Source: Collinsella sp. (GTDB lineage: Bacteria > Actinomycetota > Coriobacteriia > Coriobacteriales > Coriobacteriaceae). Taken from it: DNA of 64,000 nucleotides. The position numbers and the translations under genes are program-made. The stretch's first letter is position 1, and every line of letters starts with the position of its first letter. Below the pieces are notes generated by a model. The model worked only from the letters and a program-made list of their open reading frames with translations, was not told the origin of the DNA and made no database searches. The stretch spans positions 75,999 to 139,998 of the forward strand of contig DXMA01000004.1 of the NCBI GenBank assembly GCA_019414445.1. The letters run 5' to 3'. Positions 51,824-60,488 of the stretch are shown in pieces.

Positions 51824-52899
51824 TAGAGGTCCCCTCCCTTAAATGGAAGCCCCTGCTCGGCCGCGCGCAGGATGCGCTCGTCGATCTGGGAGCGCACGAT
51901 GTCGTTGGTGGCGATCCAGGCGGCAAAGCTGGCGTTGTCGGGGGCGCCCAGGCCCTCCTGCAGTACCGGCGTCGCCTCGGACAGCGCAAGGACAAGCTCG
52001 TCGGTGGAGCCTGCACCCACGTTGACGCGGGCATAGACGCCATCGGGAAACTCGGTTTGGAAGTAGAGCGCCTCGGCTGCGTGCGGGCACGAGCGCGCAA
52101 GGATGCGCAGGTAGTGTTCGGCGCCCTCGTAATCCAGCTCGCGCCAGGCAGCGCTCATCAGCGCGATGAGCGTCCACGGGTCCAAGTCGCGTTCTGCATC
52201 CTTGGGACGACGGCGCAGCGGCGTGTTGGCGAGATAGGGGACGGAGTGGGCAGAGCGAAAGCGCCTGAGCTCCTCAGCGGGGTATTCGAGCTTTGCCATG
52301 GCGAGCATTGCGGTGTGGCGGACGCCGGCAGGATCGTTGGGGGCAAAGTCGAGGCTGCGGTTTGCGGCTTCGAGCGACATGCGGTAGCGGCCGCTAATGA
52401 GCGCGCGCGATGCCAAGGCGGCAAGCCAGCGCAGGTAGGGACGGCGGGTCAGGTCGCCTGCGGCCTCGCGCTCGTAGGGGTCCTGCGCCGAGGCAATCTT
52501 GAGCGCCAGATCGTGCTCCACCTCGTCGCACTTGGACACCAGATATTGCACGTATTCCTCGTTGGAGTCAGCGGTGAGGGCCGTCAGCATGCGCTGCGCA
52601 TCCCAGTTGGCCGGATCGAGTGCGGCGGCCTCGCGAAGCATGTTCTCGGCAGCGGCCTCTTCCTGCTCGGCTTGGGCATCGTCGGGGATAAAGGGAATGC
52701 GGTAGTCGAAGGCCTCGACCATCTTGGCAATGAGGTGCCCGGCGCGGTCGCGGTCGTGCACGATGAGCGGTGCAGGGTTGCGGGTGAATTGTTCCATCAG
52801 ACGCTCTACGGCGGCACCGTCGGTGAGCGGGATATTGTCGCGGCGCAAGGCCTCAAGAACGAGGCGATGGCAATCCTCTTGAATGGGATCGAATGCCAT
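51823..52899 (-). CDS. Unknown helical-repeat (TPR-like) protein 1
   Basis: A 358-aa soluble protein with TPR-like helix pairs: AAAENMLREAAALDPANWDAQRMLTAL (about residues 82-108), GRYRMSLEAANRSLDFAPNDP (about 170-190) and AWRELDYEGAEHYLRILARSCPHAAEALYF (about 250-280). No membrane segment. ATG 52899 has AAGGAGG; an earlier ATG at 52929 precedes that site. It is the first gene of the three-gene operon ending in MurT-GatD. Similar size and plan to the next gene suggest an old duplication. Confidence 0.65.
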   Translation of the reverse strand: MAFDPIQEDCHRLVLEALRRDNIPLTDGAAVERLMEQFTRNPAPLIVHDRDRAGHLIAKMVEAFDYRIPFIPDDAQAEQEEAAAENMLREAAALDPANWDAQRMLTALTADSNEEYVQYLVSKCDEVEHDLALKIASAQDPYEREAAGDLTRRPYLRWLAALASRALISGRYRMSLEAANRSLDFAPNDPAGVRHTAMLAMAKLEYPAEELRRFRSAHSVPYLANTPLRRRPKDAERDLDPWTLIALMSAAWRELDYEGAEHYLRILARSCPHAAEALYFQTEFPDGVYARVNVGAGSTDELVLALSEATPVLQEGLGAPDNASFAAWIATNDIVRSQIDERILRAAEQGLPFKGGDL

Positions 52900-53399
52900 G
52901 GGGCCTCCTTTGCTGCGGTTAGGGTTCAAATGTCTCTATATAAGGTTCTAGTTTACCCGCATGTGGCACACCGGGGGTGCCGCACTTGGACTTGCACCTT
53001 TGCACCACGAAGACGGATGTCGCACAAATGTCGGCACCTTGGACGACCGAGTGGTATCACGGTGCCGCAAACGGTCGATTTTTGGCGGCGAACGGGGCAC
53101 ATTTTGGAGGAGCACCGTCCTGCCCGGGATATGTGGTCAACCTTGATAAAACGTTTGCCCAGCTTGGGAGTATGAATGCCCCACAAGGGTCTTCAGGGAT
53201 AGAAAAAACGTTTCATCATTGTCGGCTTTAGGTGAATAACTGACCAACCAGAACGGTAGAATAGTGTTTGTCTGAGCGTTGAGACGTTTAGACATCGCGC
53301 ATTGTCATCGCCGGCAACGCGCAAAACGGTCCTAACGGAGCCAATCGGGTGCTCCGTTATATACGCAAGTCTAAGAGGGGCTTGTTTAGGAGGCACAGT
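52900..53399. other. Divergent intergenic region without a gene
   Basis: About 500 nt between the helical-repeat operon (-) and Fe-ADH (+). The first 270 nt are GC-rich and the last 200 nt AT-richer. AAACGTTT-like words recur at about 53149 and 53206, and CGGAGCCAATCGGGTGCTCCG can form a small hairpin before the Fe-ADH start. I see no reliable promoter. Confidence 0.35.
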
Positions 53400-54623
53400 A
53401 TGGGACGTTTTACCAATCCTCGCGATCTGTACTTTGGTGAGGGCGCTCGCCACGAGGTGAAGAACCTCAAGGGCAAGAAGGCCATCATCGTTTCTGGCGG
53501 CAGCTCTATGCGCCGCGGCGGGTTCCTGCAGGACGTCGAGAACGACCTTAAGGAAGGCGGTTTCGAGGTCAAGCTGTTCGAGGGCGTCGAGTCCGACCCG
53601 TCCATCGAGACGGTCATGAAGGGCGCCGAGGCCATGCGCGAGTTCGAGCCCGACTGGATTATCGCCATCGGCGGCGGCTCGCCCATCGATGCCGCTAAGG
53701 CCATGTGGGTCTTCTACGAGTATCCCGAGGAGTCCTTCGATAACATCATCCAGCCGTTCAGCTTCCCCGAGCTGCGTCAGAAGGCTCACTTCTGCGCCAT
53801 TTCCTCCACCTCCGGTACCGCTACCGAGGTCACCGCGTTCTCCGTCATCACCGACTACGCCAAGGGCATCAAGTACCCGCTGGCCGACTTCAACATCACC
53901 CCTGATGTCGCCATCGTCGACCCCGAGCTCACCTACACCATGCCCGCCAAGCTGTGCGCTCACACCGGCATGGACGCTCTGACCCACTGCATGGAGGCCT
54001 ACGTTTCCACCTTCGCCTCTATGTTCACCGACGCCAACGCTCTGCACGGCATCCGCGAGATCGTCGAGTGGCTGCCCAAGTCCTATGCTGGCGACCATGA
54101 GGCCCGTCAGCACATGCACGAGGCTCAGTGCATCGCCGGTATCGCCTTCTCCTCGGGCCTGCTCGGCATCGTTCACTCCATGGCTCACAAGACCGGTGCT
54201 GCCTTCGAGAACGGCCACATCATCCACGGTGCTGCTAACGCCATGTACCTGGGCAAGGTCATCCAGTGGAACTCCAAGGATCCGCGCGCTGCCGAGCGTT
54301 ACGCTTACGTGGCCAAGGAGATCCTGCACCTTCCCGGCGAGACCAACGAGGAGCTCATCGCTGCGCTCGTCCAGAAGATTCGCGACCTCAACGACCAGCT
54401 CAACATTCCGCAGTCCATCAAGGATTACGCGAATGGTGGCGTGAAGGTCGACGCCGAGAACCCGCAGATGGTTTCCGAGGAGGAGTTCCTCGCCAAGCTG
54501 CCCGAGATCGCTGCGAACGCCGAGACCGACGCCTGCACGCCCGAGAACCCGCGTGAGACCAAGGCTGCCGACTTCGAGAAGATCCTCAAGGCCTGCTACT
54601 ACGACACCGACATCGATTTCTAA
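53400..54623 (+). CDS. Iron-containing alcohol dehydrogenase
   Basis: A 407-aa class III (Fe-ADH) NAD(P)H-dependent oxidoreductase, probably reducing aldehydes in fermentation. The GGGSPIDAAKAMWVF loop (about residues 95-109) binds the nucleotide, and DALTHCMEAYVS and HSMAHKTGAAFENGHIIHGAANA (about 259-281) supply the His metal ligands. ATG 53400 follows TAGGAGG. The frame is open to 53349 but lacks a site there. It may pair with the glycerol dehydrogenases downstream. A terminator follows at 54645. Confidence 0.92.
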   Translation: MGRFTNPRDLYFGEGARHEVKNLKGKKAIIVSGGSSMRRGGFLQDVENDLKEGGFEVKLFEGVESDPSIETVMKGAEAMREFEPDWIIAIGGGSPIDAAKAMWVFYEYPEESFDNIIQPFSFPELRQKAHFCAISSTSGTATEVTAFSVITDYAKGIKYPLADFNITPDVAIVDPELTYTMPAKLCAHTGMDALTHCMEAYVSTFASMFTDANALHGIREIVEWLPKSYAGDHEARQHMHEAQCIAGIAFSSGLLGIVHSMAHKTGAAFENGHIIHGAANAMYLGKVIQWNSKDPRAAERYAYVAKEILHLPGETNEELIAALVQKIRDLNDQLNIPQSIKDYANGGVKVDAENPQMVSEEEFLAKLPEIAANAETDACTPENPRETKAADFEKILKACYYDTDIDF

Positions 54624-54644
54624 TCGACTCTTGTTATCGTAACG

Positions 54645-54685
54645 AGGGGCTCCGCACGTATCTGTACGGAGCCCCTTTCTTTTTT
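54645..54685 (+). terminator. Fe-ADH terminator
   Basis: AGGGGCTCCG cacgtatctgta CGGAGCCCCT followed by TTCTTTTTTC. Confidence 0.95.
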
Positions 54686-54706
54686 CTTTTAGAGAATGGG
54701 ATAGTT

Positions 54707-55807
54707 ATGGCTGCAATTTTCAATAGCCCCAGCAAGTACATCCAGGGTCCGGACGAGCTCGCCAAGCTCGGCTCCTATGTCGAGCCGCTCGGCGCTAAGG
54801 CCCTCGTCATCGTGACGCCTTCGGGCAAGAAGCGCGTCGGTGCCAAGATCGAGGGCGGTTTTGCCGAGGCTAAGGCCGAGCTGCTGTTTGAGGACTTTAA
54901 CGGCGAGTGCTCCAAGGGTGAGGTCGATCGCCTGGTCGCGCTCGCTCGCGACAACGGTTGCGACATCATCGTCGGCGTCGGTGGCGGCAAGATCCTCGAC
55001 ACCGCGAAGGCCGTCGCCTATTACCTGGAGTCCCCGGTTATCATTTGCCCCACCATTGCTTCGACCGATGCCCCGTGTTCGGCGCTTTCGGTGCTCTACA
55101 CCGACGATGGCCAGTTCGATAAATATCTCTTCCTTAAGGCAAACCCCAACATTGTCCTGATGGATACGACGGTTATCGCGGCGAGCCCGGTGCGCCTGAC
55201 GGTTTCCGGTATGGGCGATGCGCTCGCAACCTACTTTGAGGCCCAGGCGACGCATGATGCCGACGGTGGCACCTGCGCTGGCGGCAAGGGCGGCATGGCC
55301 GGTCTGGCGCTCGCCAAGCTCTGCTACGAGACGCTTATGGCCGATGGCGTCAAGGCCAAGGTCGCGCTGGAGAAGGGTGCGCTCACGCCTGCAGTCGAGC
55401 ATATCATCGAGGCCAATACGCTGCTTTCGGGCATTGGCTTTGAGAGCTCGGGCCTTGCTGCTGCTCATGCCATCCACAATGGCCTGACGATGCTGCCCGA
55501 GTGCCACGGCATGTATCACGGCGAGAAGGTCGCCTTTGGCACCATCGTTCAGCTGGTACTCGAGGATGCTCCGACTGAGAAACTCGAGGAAGTCTTGGGC
55601 TTCTGCATTGAGCTGGGCCTGCCGGTCACGATGAAGGAACTTGGCGTTGCCGAGCTTACGCGCGAACAGGCCATGATTATTGCCGAGGCCGCCTGCGCGC
55701 CCGATGACACCATGTGCAATATGCCGTTTGAGGTGACGCCCGAGATGGTCGCAAACGCCATCCTGGGTGCCGACGCGCTGGGACACTACTATCTCATGGA
55801 TGAGTAA
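54707..55807 (+). CDS. gldA: Glycerol dehydrogenase
   Basis: A 366-aa NAD-dependent enzyme oxidising glycerol to dihydroxyacetone, or the reverse. IFNSPSKYIQGPDEL is the GldA start; VGVGGGKILDTAKAVAYY (about residues 88-105) binds NAD; PTIASTDAPCSALSVLY holds an active-site Asp; GMGDALATYFEAQ (metal Asp) and the His ligands in GLAAAHAIHNGL and CHGMYHGEKVAFG complete the site. Normal length. The starting ATG follows AGAATGGGATAGTT, a weak ribosome site. Terminator at 55821. Confidence 0.94.
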   Translation: MAAIFNSPSKYIQGPDELAKLGSYVEPLGAKALVIVTPSGKKRVGAKIEGGFAEAKAELLFEDFNGECSKGEVDRLVALARDNGCDIIVGVGGGKILDTAKAVAYYLESPVIICPTIASTDAPCSALSVLYTDDGQFDKYLFLKANPNIVLMDTTVIAASPVRLTVSGMGDALATYFEAQATHDADGGTCAGGKGGMAGLALAKLCYETLMADGVKAKVALEKGALTPAVEHIIEANTLLSGIGFESSGLAAAHAIHNGLTMLPECHGMYHGEKVAFGTIVQLVLEDAPTEKLEEVLGFCIELGLPVTMKELGVAELTREQAMIIAEAACAPDDTMCNMPFEVTPEMVANAILGADALGHYYLMDE

Positions 55808-55820
55808 ATCAAGCTAAGGA

Positions 55821-55855
55821 AGGGGCAAAGCCAGCAGACGGCTTTGCCCCTTTTT
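55821..55855 (+). terminator. gldA terminator
   Basis: AGGGGCAAAGCC / GGCTTTGCCCCT with TTTTT. Confidence 0.95.
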
Positions 55856-55860
55856 GCTAT

Positions 55861-55923
55861 GGTGCAAACTAACCTGACCCCATCGCACCAAGTTGGTGCA
55901 AAGGGGTCAGGTTAGTTTGCACC
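55861..55923. repeat. 63-bp two-level palindrome between the gldA paralogues
   Basis: Perfect 21-bp arms (55861-55881 and 55903-55923; GGTGCAAACTAACCTGACCC...) enclose a smaller hairpin GCACCAA g TTGGTGC (55885-55899). The GGGGTCAGGTT core resembles REP sequences associated with TnpA-REP (RAYT) transposases in other bacteria; none is encoded here. Confidence 0.85.
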
Positions 55924-55954
55924 AATCGTTGTTTGATGAAGGGCGGATTCTCGT

Positions 55955-57022
55955 ATGGCGCTTCCTATGGTTTACGGCGGTCCCGGCCGGTATGTTCAGG
56001 GGCCGGGCGAACTTTCGCGTCAGGGCAGGTATTTGTCATGGTTGGGCTGCGCTGCCTATGTCTTGTTTGACCAGGGCACCGAGGATCGGCTGTGCAGGCA
56101 GATCGTCGATGGATTTCTGGATGAAGATCTAAGCGAGCCGTTCTTTAAGATTTACAACGGTCCGTGTACGGAAGAGGCCGTTGTCGAAATGGCTCAGGAA
56201 GCCCAGGCTGAGTATTGCGACATGGTGGTAGGCATTGGCGGCGGCAAGATGCTCGATATCGCCAAGGCAGTAGCGTTTTATGCCGAGCTGCCGTTGTGCG
56301 TATGCCCCACGGCGGCTTCGATGGACGGTCCGTGCAGCGCGATTTCGGTGCTGTATCACGAGGATGGGTCGTTCGACCGCTACCTGATGCTCGAGAAGAA
56401 TCCAGACCTGGTCGTGGTCGATACCAACGTGGTCGCGGCGGCCCCACTGCGTATGACGGTCGCTGGTATGGGCGATGCGCTGGCAACGTACTTCGAGGCG
56501 CGTTCGTGCGCCGCGGCGCACGGCGCCAACGAGCACGGTGGCGCGCCGGGGCACTTGGCACTGGTCGCGGCACGTGCCTGCTACGACACGCTTATGGAAT
56601 GCGGCGTCGCTGCCAAGCGCGATCTCAAAAAGGGGCGTACATCGCCGGCGGTTGAGCGCCTGATCGAGTGCAATATTCTGCTCTCGGGCGTCGGCTTTGA
56701 GAGCGGTGGCTTGGCGTTGGCGCATGCCATCGCCAACGGTCTAACGATTCTGCCTGAGTGCAAGGCCATGCACGGCGAGGCCGTGGCGTTTGGCCTGGTG
56801 GTTCAGCTTCGTCTGGAGCGTGCACCCGAGCTTGATCAGGTGCTCGAGTTTTGCCAGCGTGTTGGTCTGCCGACGACGCTCGAGGATCTGGGCCTTGGCG
56901 AGATTTCCGATGCCGATCTGCAGGGTGTTGCAAATGCGGTCTTTAGAAACGAGCGTAATATGGCCAACGAGCAGGCCAAGGTGACCAAACAAAAGCTCGT
57001 GCAGCTCATGTGCGAGGCATAG
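55955..57022 (+). CDS. Glycerol dehydrogenase paralogue
   Basis: A 355-aa second GldA-like protein directly after gldA. VGIGGGKMLDIAKAVAFY binds the nucleotide; PTAASMDGPCSAISVLY keeps the active-site Asp; GMGDALATYFEAR and the His in GGLALAHAIANGL and CKAMHGEAVAFG keep the metal site. It differs strongly from gldA at the N-terminal 75 residues and in the loop with AAAHGANEHGG, so substrate preference may differ. Separated from gldA by a terminator and a palindrome, so it is probably transcribed separately. Confidence 0.88.
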   Translation: MALPMVYGGPGRYVQGPGELSRQGRYLSWLGCAAYVLFDQGTEDRLCRQIVDGFLDEDLSEPFFKIYNGPCTEEAVVEMAQEAQAEYCDMVVGIGGGKMLDIAKAVAFYAELPLCVCPTAASMDGPCSAISVLYHEDGSFDRYLMLEKNPDLVVVDTNVVAAAPLRMTVAGMGDALATYFEARSCAAAHGANEHGGAPGHLALVAARACYDTLMECGVAAKRDLKKGRTSPAVERLIECNILLSGVGFESGGLALAHAIANGLTILPECKAMHGEAVAFGLVVQLRLERAPELDQVLEFCQRVGLPTTLEDLGLGEISDADLQGVANAVFRNERNMANEQAKVTKQKLVQLMCEA

Positions 57023-57173
57023 TTTGGCGCTTGATTGACCTTGTGCAATCGAGGCGGCGATAGGCCATAGGCTATTTGCCGCAAAGGTGCTCCGCGTGTA
57101 ATTTGCCCGAGGCACGGGCCGATAGCGTATTATTATCTCTTGCTTGTTTGCACTGCTCAGGGAGGGGCCGCGC

Positions 57174-58427
57174 ATGGCGCAGGAACACGATCTGTTTGAT
57201 GACATTATCGAGATCAGCAAGGGTTTCGACTTTCTTAAAAACCCGCTTGGCGGCGTGACCGACGCGCTCGATCCGTCGGCGCCGCAGTGGAATCCTGCCG
57301 ACTACAAGGAGCGTCCGCGCGGCAACACGATTCCGTGTCTGACCTGCAAAAACGAAAAGAGCGGCTGCACCGCGTGCATGGACGTGTGCCCGGTCAACGC
57401 CATCGAGGTCGAGGAAGACGCCATCGAGATCCTCGATACCTGCCGCAAGTGCGGCCTGTGCGCTGCCGCCTGTCCGACTGAGGCGATTATTTCGCCGCGT
57501 CTGGCGCCCAAAAACCTTTACGACGACATTGTCTCGGCGGCTACGAGCCACGAGACCGCCTACGTTACCTGCACGCGTGCTCTTAAGCGCATGCCGCGCG
57601 AGAACGAGGTTGTTGTCGCCTGTGTGGGTGATATTACGGCCGAGACCTGGTTCTCGGTGCTGGCCGATTATCCCAACGTGAGCGTGTACCTGCCGCTGGG
57701 CGTGTGCGATAAGTGCCGTAACACCGGTGGCGAGGACATCCTGGGCGAGGCCATTGCTACCGCCGAGGAGTGGGCGGGCGCGGGCATGGGTCTGGAGGTC
57801 GATCCCAAGAGCCTCAAGTGCCATAAGCGCCGCGAGTACGAGCGCAAGGAGTACATGGAAAAGATCGCCCGCACCACGGGCCTTACCGTGACCAAGCTCA
57901 ACCCGGCAACGGCGGCGCTGGCCTCGGTGACGCAGAAGCTCAAAGCTCACCGCCACCAGATTACCCAGCTCGAACGTACGCTCAACACCATGTGCGGTAC
58001 CACGACGACCAAGCGTCGCCGTTCGCTCACGCACGGGCGGCAGCTGGTGCTCTCGACGCTGCAAAACCACCCCGAGCTTGCCCAGAACATGCAGGTGAGC
58101 ACGCCTGAGTGTGATTTTGACAAGTGCACGTCGTGTGGCGAGTGCGTCAATGTATGCCCTACGTTCGCCTGCGATTTGGTGGGAAGCGGCCGCTTTGCGT
58201 TGGAGTCCACGTATTGTTTGGGCTGCGGTGCCTGCGTCAAGGTGTGCCCCGAGCATGCGCTCAAGTTAGTTGAACATGACGCGTCCAATCTGGTCGTCGT
58301 CGATCCCGAAGCCGAGGAAAAGGCCGCCCAGAAGGCGAAGGCTCACGAAGAAGCTGAGAAGGTCAAGGCCGAGGCAAAGGCCAAGTTCGACAAGATGCTC
58401 GACCAGGTGGAAAAGCTCGCGGACTAG
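57174..58427 (+). CDS. Multi-cluster 4Fe-4S ferredoxin-type protein
   Basis: A 417-aa protein with two ferredoxin pairs. Near the N-terminus are CKNEKSGCTACMDVCP and CRKCGLCAAACP (about residues 58-100). A middle region (about 110-310) has more Cys (CVGD, CDKC, KCHK). Near the C-terminus are CTSCGECVNVCP and CLGCGACVKVCP (about 315-365), then a Lys/Ala/Glu-rich tail likely helical. It is soluble and probably shuttles electrons between anaerobic oxidoreductases; the partners are unknown. ATG 57174 follows GGGAGGGG. Confidence 0.82.
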   Translation: MAQEHDLFDDIIEISKGFDFLKNPLGGVTDALDPSAPQWNPADYKERPRGNTIPCLTCKNEKSGCTACMDVCPVNAIEVEEDAIEILDTCRKCGLCAAACPTEAIISPRLAPKNLYDDIVSAATSHETAYVTCTRALKRMPRENEVVVACVGDITAETWFSVLADYPNVSVYLPLGVCDKCRNTGGEDILGEAIATAEEWAGAGMGLEVDPKSLKCHKRREYERKEYMEKIARTTGLTVTKLNPATAALASVTQKLKAHRHQITQLERTLNTMCGTTTTKRRRSLTHGRQLVLSTLQNHPELAQNMQVSTPECDFDKCTSCGECVNVCPTFACDLVGSGRFALESTYCLGCGACVKVCPEHALKLVEHDASNLVVVDPEAEEKAAQKAKAHEEAEKVKAEAKAKFDKMLDQVEKLAD

Positions 58428-58456
58428 TCAGCGACCTCTATCTCTGCTTCATTCGT

Positions 58457-58504
58457 GCCGCCGTGGCGTCTGGGTTAGCCCAGATGCTGCGGCGGCGCTA
58501 TACT
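58457..58504 (+). promoter_or_regulatory. Hairpin followed by -10 box of ychF
   Basis: GCCGCC...CTGGG ttag CCCAG...GGCGGC hairpin (58457-58496), which may end the ferredoxin transcript, then TATACT (58499-58504), 37 nt before the ychF GTG. Confidence 0.5.
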
Positions 58505-58541
58505 TATGCAGTTTGAAATGCTTGTACCAAAAGGAGCTGTC

Positions 58542-59618
58542 GTGTCCCTTTCCATCGGTATCGTGGGCCTGCCCAACGTGGGCAAGTCGACGCTGTTCAC
58601 CGCGCTTACCAAAAAGACCGGCCTTGCCGCCAACTACCCGTTCGCCACGATCGATCCCAACGTGGGTATCGTCGACGTGCCCGATAGCCGCTTGCAAAAG
58701 CTCGCCGACATCGTCAACCCGGGTCGCATTGTGCCGGCGACGGTCGAGTTCGTTGACATCGCAGGCTTGGTGAAGGGCGCTAACGAGGGCGAGGGTCTGG
58801 GTAACCAGTTCCTGGCCAACATTCGCGAGACCGACGCCATCTGCGAGGTCGTGCGCTACTTTAAGGACCCCAACGTCATGCGCGAGGTGGGCCGTACGGG
58901 CGAGTTCGTCGATCCCGCCGGCGATGCCGACACCATCATGACCGAGCTTATCCTGGCCGACATGGGCACGCTCGAGAAGCAGCTGCCCAAGCTCGAGAAA
59001 GAGGCCAAGCGCGACAAGGAGCTCATGCCCAAGTTTGAGGTCGCCAAGCGCCTGCTCGCCTGGCTCAACGAGGGCAAGCGTGCTGCGTCCATGGAGATGA
59101 CCGACGAGGAGCGCGCCGCTGCCAAGGGCCTGTTCCTGCTCACCATGAAGCCCATCCTGTATGTGGCTAACGTGGACGAGGATATGCTCAACGACGATCT
59201 GGCGCCCATCGATGGCGTCAAGCCGCTGCCGATCTGCGCCAAGATCGAGGCCGAGCTTTCCGAGCTCGATTCCGAGGATGCGGCCGACTACCTGGAGAGC
59301 TTGGGCCTGGAGCAGCCTGGCCTGGACGTGCTCGCGCAGGCTGCCTACAAGCTGCTTGGTCTGCAGTCGTTCTTTACGGCTGGCGAGATGGAGGTCAAGG
59401 CCTGGACGGTTCGCCAGGGCGCGACTGCCCCGCAGGCCGCCGGCGTCATCCACACCGATTTTGAGCGCGGCTTTATTAAGGCCGAGGTCATTGGCTACGA
59501 CGACTACATCGAGCTCGGTGGCGAGCAGGGCGCCAAGGCGGCCGGCAAGCTGCGCATTGAGGGCAAGGACTATGTCATGGCCGATGGCGACGTCGTGCAC
59601 TTCCGCTTTAACGTGTAA
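58542..59618 (+). CDS. ychF: YchF (OLA1-type) P-loop ATPase/GTPase
   Basis: A 358-aa conserved nucleotide-binding protein of the Obg-related family. GIVGLPNVGKSTLFTALT is the G1 loop; the NYPFATIDPNVG block and DIAGLVKGANEGEGLGNQFL (G3) are typical; NVDE fills the place of the specificity motif (NxxE, indicating ATP over GTP). The C-terminal TGS-like domain ends YVMADGDVVHFRFNV. GTG 58542 with AAAAGGAG is preferred; a frame from ATG 58506 would start upstream of that site. Confidence 0.95.
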   Translation: MSLSIGIVGLPNVGKSTLFTALTKKTGLAANYPFATIDPNVGIVDVPDSRLQKLADIVNPGRIVPATVEFVDIAGLVKGANEGEGLGNQFLANIRETDAICEVVRYFKDPNVMREVGRTGEFVDPAGDADTIMTELILADMGTLEKQLPKLEKEAKRDKELMPKFEVAKRLLAWLNEGKRAASMEMTDEERAAAKGLFLLTMKPILYVANVDEDMLNDDLAPIDGVKPLPICAKIEAELSELDSEDAADYLESLGLEQPGLDVLAQAAYKLLGLQSFFTAGEMEVKAWTVRQGATAPQAAGVIHTDFERGFIKAEVIGYDDYIELGGEQGAKAAGKLRIEGKDYVMADGDVVHFRFNV

Positions 59619-59629
59619 AGGCGACGCAT

Positions 59630-60013
59630 ATGTTTAAATACGGCAAAAAAGCTGGCTACATGGGCATCGCGCTGCTGGTGCTTGCGGTGATTCCGTTGGT
59701 GGTCGCAGCGTGTGTTATCCCCAACATTGGTCCCGAGGTGGCAACAAAGTTTAATGCCGCCGGCGAGGTGACGCGCTGGGGCAAGAGCTATGAGTTGCTG
59801 GCACTGCCGGTGCTCAACCTGCTGCTGAGCGTGGCGACGTACTTTACGGCAGGACGCCAGGCTAAAAACAATGATGATTCCGCCGCCATGGCGCGCATCG
59901 TGTGCGAGCGCTACCTGCGTAATGGTTGCATCACGGGTGTGTTCCTCAACGTGATTAACGTTTACTTTATGTACTCGGCGATTACCGGAACGGGCTTTGG
60001 CTTTGGTTTCTAG
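59630..60013 (+). CDS. Small DUF1648/SdpI-like membrane protein
   Basis: A 127-aa protein with three hydrophobic segments (about residues 12-32, 54-72, 95-118). The segment IPNIGPEVATKFNAAGEVTRWGKS between the first two matches the DUF1648 pattern also found in SdpI immunity proteins (P-x-HF/KFN-x-xG-x-W/RWG). It starts 11 nt after ychF and may be cotranscribed. Function unknown; no SdpC-like toxin is nearby. Confidence 0.75.
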   Translation: MFKYGKKAGYMGIALLVLAVIPLVVAACVIPNIGPEVATKFNAAGEVTRWGKSYELLALPVLNLLLSVATYFTAGRQAKNNDDSAAMARIVCERYLRNGCITGVFLNVINVYFMYSAITGTGFGFGF

Positions 60014-60022
60014 CTTGTCCTT

Positions 60023-60412
60023 TTAGGCAACGAGCCTGCACGCATATTCAATGGCTGCTGCGAGGCCGCCGCTCGATCGTGGTTTAAAGACCATATCGGC
60101 GGCGGCCTCGTTTTCGTATCCGGCGCCGCGAAGGGCGAGCGCGATACCGGCTTCCAGGAGAAGGGGCAGACCGCGTTGGCTGGTTGCGATTACGGCAGCC
60201 TGATTGAGCGAGCAGCTATGCGTTTGGCATTGGATGGCAAGTTCACCTTGCGCCGGGCAAGGGACCAGAACGGCGGCGACGCGACTTGATAGCAATGCAA
60301 ATGCTGTGCGCTCATCGGGCGAAAGGCATTCGGCTTCAACGACGACGAGCTTGGGCGGTACGCTGTTTGTGCAAAGCGTGGCTCGGTACATGCGGACCGA
60401 AGAACCCGACAT
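60023..60412 (-). CDS. Unknown protein divergent from the XRE regulator
   Basis: A 129-aa protein with no family I recognise. It has several Cys/Ser-containing beta-like segments (PPKLVVVEAECLS, RVAAVLVPCPAQGELAIQC) and a Gly/Ala-rich helix (GLPLLLEAGIALALRGAGY). No signal peptide. ATG 60412 follows AGGAG at good spacing; a frame from 60436 would begin inside the operator. It is divergent from a small XRE regulator, across a perfect 26-bp palindrome, so it is probably controlled by it. It converges on the DUF1648 gene with 9 nt between. Confidence 0.6.
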   Translation of the reverse strand: MSGSSVRMYRATLCTNSVPPKLVVVEAECLSPDERTAFALLSSRVAAVLVPCPAQGELAIQCQTHSCSLNQAAVIATSQRGLPLLLEAGIALALRGAGYENEAAADMVFKPRSSGGLAAAIEYACRLVA

Positions 60413-60434
60413 AGAAAACTCCTGTGTATTCGGC

Positions 60435-60460
60435 AAAACGTAAACTATAGTTTACGTTTT
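60435..60460. promoter_or_regulatory. Perfect 26-bp palindromic operator
   Basis: Each half is AAAACGTAAACTA, with no mismatch, between divergent starts at 60412 (-) and 60489 (+). The centre ACTATAGT recalls controller-protein sites. Confidence 0.75.
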
Positions 60461-60488
60461 TGTTCAGCTCCATTTCAAACTCGGCTGC

